From NCBI GenBank assembly GCA_047618505.1, contig JBLHLB010000039.1, positions 1 to 19,282 of the forward strand: a DNA stretch of 19,282 bases, in the 5' to 3' direction. Under the pieces are notes generated by a model, which saw only the letters and a program-made list of their open reading frames with translations, did not search any database and was not told the DNA's origin. The position numbers were made by a program, and so were the translations under genes. Shown one piece after another: positions 15,601 through 19,282 of this stretch (the stretch's first letter is position 1; each line of letters opens with the position of its first letter). Source of the DNA: JBLHLB01 sp047618505 (GTDB taxonomy: Bacteria > Planctomycetota > UBA1135 > GCA-002686595).

Positions 15601-15793
15601 CGCGTTCCACCAACCCGGCGAGATAGCGATAGTCTTCTTCCGCAGCGTCAGCCTGGCAGACACTCGCCCCTGTGGCCAGGGGCATCGGGCGCGTGACCGG
15701 TCTCGCTTCACTGGTGGGCTGCAGGCAGAGCAGCGCCAGCGTGGCGGTCAGGGCCAGGGAGCAAACAGTGGGGGGGACTGAGGTGCGATTCAT
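12626..15793 (-). CDS. exported giant TPR protein
   Basis: The 1055-residue protein starts at ATG 15793 with a cleavable-type signal peptide (TVCSLALTATLALLCLQPTSEA). The rest is nearly continuous helical-pair repeats of the TPR kind, for example FLLAEAHFQARDFGQAEAAY, ALFLLGEAHYRSADYAQVI and ALFRLGLALGHLERWEPSAQ, with no catalytic domain recognised. TPR arrays are protein-binding scaffolds, and this one should sit in the periplasm. An upstream TTG at 15844 would add 17 residues but would place the strong 15808-15833 hairpin inside the coding region and bury the signal peptide. The last residues are a TPR-like helix (AWAKRARAALARLESL). Lying just upstream of the channel genes, it is in the same neighbourhood as CpoB/YbgF in Tol-Pal operons, though it is several times longer; the link is inference. 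Confidence 0.9.
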   Translation of the reverse strand: MNRTSVPPTVCSLALTATLALLCLQPTSEARPVTRPMPLATGASVCQADAAEEDYRYLAGLVERELWDLAVTAGNKFLGDHRRSLRVSLARYRLATALFSLDRHAEALPHWRELAGVAGFEYRLEAEFRAGECALALGQAEVASLHFAAVLAGDQTYLHAPAGFLLAEAHFQARDFGQAEAAYEQHLKAFPQAATAADARRALAWCAWEQGKAQPTVERARQFLGRHEGDPAAVEIALLLGEALLEIPDAEAALKTFRAIPNSHASADAALRGSGFALAALNRPAEAAQAFGQVLRQFPSSSFTRECRLQQGVQLVSAGQHKAAVEALAQLVSAKDAEACLWGGRAQAAQGAHELALATFDRGLAATDDEQLQGRIFVARGDALGMLGRSEEARASYAQGGSDYAIHAAAVSALNSGDIEGAERLAETLLKRGKEVGYRGPTLLVLGEARFQLGRWDAAEGAFVSALELAEDDASRSRSRSRIAWCHYRTADLAAAANGFASLAEDMPTCAESEEARRMAARALEEGGSREGAAQAWRIYLENNPGGVFSTEALIALARTTDDSAERGRALSLAASTDGSGLEGARALLRLAEDLSQTGDNENAMARFAELLSRIQGKDAELEARARYGLAWCHFDRAEFGKAGDLLVPLSTRDGLAFLLESDPDLAASALELTVWSMARAERVAEGVVALTLLNANKGAILPDNGRRFEVTRALAEAHQRAGEPAHGQLLYEALLQSLSAGQDAGDVAVRALIEGTYLSLEADDRDRAEAQLRTATQRSKDDPNVMEASFFVAEARLAAGEEDQALVLYARASNPNSPLAADALYKGGFVLLSQNKHVEAATLFARLVENHGDSPLLGEALFLLGEAHYRSADYAQVIAPLDRLRTELPRHEVRPKALFRLGLALGHLERWEPSAQALSLLAKEAPQFPNLAEAELWRGRALAALGQNRPARAALERVLQLDKGALAAEARVVKGNILQGEGRHEDALSEYIKVAVLYSHGPAVSESLYRAGVSLEALERPGDAAPRYREVLEDHGESAWAKRARAALARLESL

Positions 15794-15807
15794 AGTGCGG
15801 GGTGGCT

Positions 15808-15833
15808 GTGGCCCCGCGCGTTCGCGGGGCCAC
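15808..15833 (-). terminator. GC-rich hairpin between the coiled-coil gene and the TPR gene
   Basis: An 11-bp perfect stem (15808-15818 with 15823-15833) closes a 4-nt loop (AACG as minus-strand RNA). It lies 18 nt after the stop of the secreted coiled-coil gene and 14 nt before the ATG of the TPR gene. No T-run follows, so it may attenuate, stabilise the upstream mRNA end, or terminate with Rho. It separates the M56/coiled-coil pair from the TPR gene. Confidence 0.5.
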
Positions 15834-15851
15834 CGGTTGCTCAAGACTCAA

Positions 15852-18086
15852 TCAGTTGACGCGCATGTCGTCACGGAGGGCGGCGACATCGGCGCGCAGG
15901 GCACGCATCTCGCGGCGCATCTCACGCAGGATCTCGGTAATCTCCGTTGCGTTGTCTGCGTCCTCGCCGGAGACCACGGGAGCGGTCGTGGCATCCAGGA
16001 AGGATTGGACGCTAGTAGGAGCCGCGGGAGTATTGGGAGCACGGAAGAACACGTTTCCGTTTTCCGATGCCTCCGGTGCGCTCGTGGTCGTGAAGATCAC
16101 GTTGTTTCCCTCGGAGCTCTCGATCACTTCCCAGGTGCTGTCCTCGCCTTCCGACGTCTGGATGACTTGAACGGGGCTCTCTCCGTCTTCCGACGAAGCA
16201 AAGAACTGCCATGTGGCCTCGCCGGGGACGGTGACTCCCTCGGAGACGGAGTCTTCGCACTCTCCGGTTGCGGCTGTGGCGTTGATGATGAACTGACCAC
16301 TGGAGGATGTGGTCGTTCCTTGACCCAGTAGTTGGGTGAAGTCGATCACCTGGGGAGCCGCCGATGCCTGGGGGGCAGTGGTGGTCCAGGCGTAGGACTG
16401 TCCGCTCTCTTGGGGAGCATTTTCGAACGTCCAGGTTGAGGCACCGGACTGTTGGGGGGCGCTGAAGAAGCCGACGGAACCTTCGTTGTCACCGTCATCG
16501 GTGCAGCACTCGCAGCACTCAGACTCGTCGGCGTCGCTTGAGTCGCTTGAGTCGCTGGAGACGCCATCGATCACATAGATGGTTGCGTCATCGCCGAGGA
16601 TTTCGACACGGCGTCCGCTTTCCCGGATCGTGCGCGGGCTATTGCCGCGGGCGCGGCGAATAATCTGCTCAACGCGCGGGGCACCGGCCTGGGCCTGCTC
16701 GATGATGGCTTCGATGTCGAGGCCCTGCACGTGCTCTTGGGCGCCGTGTGCCCGTTCGATAATGGCTTGGATGTCAATGCCATCGACCTGGGCTTGGGCG
16801 GAGTGGACACGCTCGATGATGGTCTGCACGTTGACGGCCTGGCCATCTTCGTCGTTGCCGAAGTCGAACTCGAAGTTCTCGCCGTCGATTTCTTCGCCGG
16901 AGATAAAGACGCGCACCTGGCGGTCGGAGCCATCAATCCCTTCGATGTGAAGTTCCTCGAAGAGTTCCTCGAGGCCTTCCAGGGTCTCCTCGGTGGACTC
17001 TTCGCAGCCCTCGCAGATCTCTTCGATCAGCTCTTCGTGAAGTTCGCCAAGATTCTCGAAGCCTTGGATGTCGATGCTGAGGTTGCCGAGCATGTCGTGG
17101 AGTTCACCCATGCCTTCGAGTCCCTCGAGCTCAACGTTAAGACCGCCGAGCATCTCGTGGAGTTCACCGAGTTCGCTCAGTTCTACGTATTCGTGCAACT
17201 CAGCCAAATCGCCCAGTTGCGCCAGGTCGTCCATGTGCAGTTCGACCACGATGTGCTCGTCGGAGCCATCTTCGCGGAGGATGAAACCCCGTGCGCGGTG
17301 GGCTCCCTCTTCGCCACCTTCTTGTCTAGTGAAGAAGTCGGCGCCATGGGGATTGGGAAGAGCGCGGTGAGCCGGATGCGGAGCGTGCTCAGGATGAGCC
17401 GGGTGGGTGGGCTCGTTATGTGCGCGGTGAAGCTCAAGGACAGTATCATGCTCCTGACCCTGCGCGTCCCTAAGCTGGATGTATCTCCCGTGGCCTTCGT
17501 CAAGCTGAACGCGGGCGTGCTCGAGCTGCTCGCGTGCTTGCTCCAGACGGACGCGCACTTGCGCCTGCTGTCCTTGGCCTTGCTCCAAACGTTGACGCAG
17601 GAGTAGGCCTTGCTGGTGTCCTTCCCCGTGGGCGCTTTGGAGCGCGGCGGCCGCCTGCTCCATTGCACTACGCTGGGAAGACTCTTCGTTGCTAAAGCGC
17701 TGCATGAGGTCCCTGTGGGTGTTCTGCAGGTCACGCTCTAGTGTCTCAAGTTCATTGAGGTGCTCAGCGTGTGCGTGGGCATCCTGCTCCCCAGACTGGG
17801 GGCGACGCTCTTGGGCCCTCGCACGTCGTTCTTGAGTGCGGGCGGCGCGCTCCTGGGCGCGGACCTCACGGGCGTGAACACGCTCCGCACGCCGCTCTTC
17901 TGAGGATTGACGCCCTTCATTGGAAGCCTCCTCGTAAATAGCACGGGCGCGTTCGTGCACCTCGCGCTCATGGCTGTGAAGCTCCTCTTGACTTTGTTCT
18001 TGGGAGTCTTGGGCCGGCGAGAGCGACCAAGCGACGGGGGCGCTTACTCCAAGGAGCAGCGACAGGGATAGCGTGGAAATATTCAT
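15852..18086 (-). CDS. secreted acidic coiled-coil protein with two tandem-repeat arrays
   Basis: I do not recognise this 744-residue protein as a named family. It starts with a signal peptide (MNISTLSLSLLLGVSAPVAW). Residues 30-215 are a long Glu/Gln/Arg/His-rich coiled coil. A His/Pro/Ala-rich hinge follows (about 219-245). Residues 295-353 carry 20-residue repeats headed GELH-[ED]-x-L, and residues 419-475 carry three 19-residue repeats headed [DN]-[IV]-x-x-I-I-E. Next are a Ser-Asp run with ECCECC, and then a Ser/Thr/Glu-rich region containing recurring STW/ATW strands. A final short coiled coil (ILREMRREMRALRADVAALR) ends the chain. Seven Cys occur: two in EICEGCEE, four in ECCECC and one in GECED. 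It lies 13 nt after the M56 peptidase gene, so it is probably co-transcribed and could be that peptidase's partner or substrate. Confidence 0.85.
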   Translation of the reverse strand: MNISTLSLSLLLGVSAPVAWSLSPAQDSQEQSQEELHSHEREVHERARAIYEEASNEGRQSSEERRAERVHAREVRAQERAARTQERRARAQERRPQSGEQDAHAHAEHLNELETLERDLQNTHRDLMQRFSNEESSQRSAMEQAAAALQSAHGEGHQQGLLLRQRLEQGQGQQAQVRVRLEQAREQLEHARVQLDEGHGRYIQLRDAQGQEHDTVLELHRAHNEPTHPAHPEHAPHPAHRALPNPHGADFFTRQEGGEEGAHRARGFILREDGSDEHIVVELHMDDLAQLGDLAELHEYVELSELGELHEMLGGLNVELEGLEGMGELHDMLGNLSIDIQGFENLGELHEELIEEICEGCEESTEETLEGLEELFEELHIEGIDGSDRQVRVFISGEEIDGENFEFDFGNDEDGQAVNVQTIIERVHSAQAQVDGIDIQAIIERAHGAQEHVQGLDIEAIIEQAQAGAPRVEQIIRRARGNSPRTIRESGRRVEILGDDATIYVIDGVSSDSSDSSDADESECCECCTDDGDNEGSVGFFSAPQQSGASTWTFENAPQESGQSYAWTTTAPQASAAPQVIDFTQLLGQGTTTSSSGQFIINATAATGECEDSVSEGVTVPGEATWQFFASSEDGESPVQVIQTSEGEDSTWEVIESSEGNNVIFTTTSAPEASENGNVFFRAPNTPAAPTSVQSFLDATTAPVVSGEDADNATEITEILREMRREMRALRADVAALRDDMRVN
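16503..16520 (-). repeat. 9-bp tandem duplication encoding ECCECC
   Basis: Two exact copies of GCAGCACTC (plus strand) encode Glu-Cys-Cys twice on the minus strand, giving a dense four-Cys cluster in the secreted coiled-coil protein. Confidence 0.8.
16531..16557 (-). repeat. 9-bp tandem repeat, three copies, encoding Ser-Asp units
   Basis: Three near-exact copies of a 9-mer with core GTCGCTT/G encode the Ser-Ser-Asp run just upstream (in protein order) of the ECCECC cluster. Such short coding repeats can change copy number by slippage. Confidence 0.75.
16662..16832 (-). repeat. 57-bp coding repeat, three units (19-residue protein repeat)
   Basis: Residues 419-475 of the secreted coiled-coil protein fall into three 19-residue units. 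They begin NVQTIIERVHS, DIQAIIERAHG and DIEAIIEQAQA. Conserved positions are I-I-E at 5-7 and an Ala/Gln-rich helix followed by V-x-G/Q-I/L. The first two units are the most alike; the third is degenerate towards its end. Confidence 0.8.
17028..17204 (-). repeat. 60-bp coding repeat (20-residue GELH repeat)
   Basis: Two full 20-residue units start at bases 17168 and 17108 (GELHEMLGGLNVELEG and GELHDMLGNLSIDIQG), and a third starts at 17048 (GELHEEL) but is cut short. A related half-unit (AELHEYVELSEL) precedes them at 17204. The exact 60-base period between unit starts points to duplication. Confidence 0.8.
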
Positions 18087-18099
18087 GATTAGGTGTCTA

Positions 18100-19282
18100 C
18101 TAACGGGGACCCCTCTGCGCGTGGGGTGTTGCAGAGGAGGTGGAGGATTTGGTTACTTCAAGCACAAGGGCACGGGCGATTTGACGCATATGCATCAAGC
18201 CTTCTAGCCGCTTGGAAAGGAGGTTGAGAGCCCGGCGGTTGGCTTCAGTCGCGTCCGCGCCCAACTCCGATTCGAGCAGGGCGATTTCGTCGGCTAGGAG
18301 ATCGAGCTCATCTTCCAACAGGGCGTACTCGTTGTTCACGAGGCTCTTCCAGTGCAGCTCGGCGACTTCCGGTTGAGGGGGAGCGACTGACTCCAGCTCG
18401 GTGTTGGGCTGGGGCTCTGGCGAAGAGTCGACTTCGACGATCTGTGTGTCGTTGAGGTGCAGGCTCGGCGCCATCCATGCCGCATCAACATCCGCTACCG
18501 GTTCAGCACCAGTTCCGATGCGCGGGGCGGCGCCGGCCGTAGTGACGAGCAGGGCCAGGACCGCCGGGGCGAACCAATGTTGACGAGCTTCCCGCGGCTG
18601 TTGGGGGACGAGTAAGCGCTCGATGCGGTTTCCGAGACTCGAGCTGGCCATGCCGGCGATGGGCAGAGCCCGCTGGCGTTGACCTTCGAGAATCCAGCGC
18701 GCAATTTCGGCCAAGCAGCTTGCGAGTGCAACCGGGTTACCGGTCCAAGCAACAGCGCGGTCATCAGCGCGTTCTTCGGCCACTTCCATGAGGCGCTTGC
18801 GCGCCACACGCAGGAGCGGTTGAAAGAAGAACAAGCGCTCAAGCAAGGCCAGGCCTGCGAACCAGGCGGGGTCGTGCCGTACGACATGGGCAAGTTCGTG
18901 GGCGAACATTGAGCGTTCCTGGGCAGCCGATAGATCATCCAGGGCGCGTAGGGGGAGAACAACTTCCGGCCGCAGGAATCCAAAGGTGATGGGACCCTGG
19001 AGGCGATCGGAGATGCTGAGTCGGATGGGTCGGGTGAGACCTGCCTTCCGGCGTGCTGCATCAAAGCGCGCAAGCAACGAAGCTTCCGTGGCCTGGCGAC
19101 GCTTGCGAAGTTCCCAGCTCAAGTGCATGGCACTTAGGATTAGCGCAAGGGCTAATACCATGGCAGGCGTGAGCCAGAGGGTTGCCGAAAGGGCGTTCCA
19201 CGAGATCGGCGCGGGCTTCCCAGCGAAGGTGTTTCCGAAGATGGATTCGGCCCAAGTCCCCCCCACGGGGAGGGTCTCGGCA
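18100..19282 (-). CDS. M56 (BlaR1/MecR1-type) membrane metallopeptidase, N-terminus missing
   Basis: The reading frame is open to the right edge, so the true start lies outside; about 393 residues are visible. In order they are a membrane segment (LWLTPAMVLALALILSAMHL), a cytoplasmic linker rich in Arg/Lys, the zinc motif HELAHVVRHD (HELAH at bases 18886-18900), EERADDRAVAWTG with a likely third zinc ligand, a further membrane segment (FAPAVLALLVTTAGAA), and a C-terminal extracytoplasmic tail of about 120 residues. The tail is acidic, then strongly coiled-coil (LLEDELDLLADEIALLESEL). No penicillin-binding sensor domain follows, unlike BlaR1, so the signal sensed is unknown. M56 proteins usually cleave a BlaI/MecI-type repressor encoded next to them; that gene is not in view and may lie to the right. 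Confidence 0.88.
   Translation of the reverse strand, partial: AETLPVGGTWAESIFGNTFAGKPAPISWNALSATLWLTPAMVLALALILSAMHLSWELRKRRQATEASLLARFDAARRKAGLTRPIRLSISDRLQGPITFGFLRPEVVLPLRALDDLSAAQERSMFAHELAHVVRHDPAWFAGLALLERLFFFQPLLRVARKRLMEVAEERADDRAVAWTGNPVALASCLAEIARWILEGQRQRALPIAGMASSSLGNRIERLLVPQQPREARQHWFAPAVLALLVTTAGAAPRIGTGAEPVADVDAAWMAPSLHLNDTQIVEVDSSPEPQPNTELESVAPPQPEVAELHWKSLVNNEYALLEDELDLLADEIALLESELGADATEANRRALNLLSKRLEGLMHMRQIARALVLEVTKSSTSSATPHAQRGPR

Noticed and set aside
14804..15781. A long open frame on the plus strand opposite the TPR gene (325 codons)
   Set aside because: It lies wholly opposite a gene with a clear signal peptide and repeats, its translation has no recognisable domain, and high-GC coding strands routinely leave such open antisense frames.
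18500..19000. A complete beta-lactam sensing BlaR1
   Set aside because: The C-terminal penicillin-binding domain is absent; only the M56 protease core and a short acidic coiled-coil tail are present.

Overview
The window is one almost gapless block of ten genes, all read on the minus strand (right to left), at high GC. Its gene content suggests Planctomycetota: an M56 metallopeptidase beside a large secreted coiled-coil protein, a giant TPR protein, an ExbB/ExbD pair next to a squalene-cyclase-like toroid, paired VWA membrane proteins, a DUF255 thioredoxin-fold lipoprotein, few clear Shine-Dalgarno sites, and GTG/TTG starts fused to upstream stops. This is an inference from gene content only; Myxococcota or a related deep lineage is possible.

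Layout in order of transcription. (1) 19282-15852: the 3' part of a BlaR1-type M56 peptidase gene, then, 13 nt later, a secreted acidic coiled-coil protein with two separate tandem-repeat arrays. (2) A hairpin at 15808-15833, then a 1055-residue exported TPR protein (15793-12626). (3) A structured intergenic element at 12512-12611, then three tightly packed genes: a TolQ/ExbB-type channel subunit, a TolR/ExbD-type partner that overlaps it and starts at TTG, and a 1362-residue fusion of a TolB-like propeller, a membrane hairpin, a ~590-residue disordered linker and a prenyltransferase/squalene-oxidase-like toroid. (4) A FadD-type acyl-CoA ligase (7118-5433). (5) Two overlapping VWA membrane proteins (5371-657): a BatA-like protein, and a protein with two VWA domains around a glutamine-amidotransferase-like domain. 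(6) The 5' part of a DUF255 thioredoxin-fold lipoprotein gene that runs off the left edge.

The most interesting part is 15793-7232. A periplasmic TPR protein, a proton-channel pair and a transmembrane protein carrying a TolB-like propeller have the same parts list as Tol-Pal (CpoB, TolQ, TolR, TolA/TolB), but the propeller sits on the same chain as the membrane anchor and the chain ends in an alpha/alpha toroid where TolA has its C-terminal domain. The sequence supports a proton-motive-force-driven, envelope-spanning machine with a fused effector. Its substrate and function cannot be read from the sequence.

No RNA genes, CRISPR arrays, insertion sequences or phage genes were seen. No gap between genes exceeds about 180 nt.
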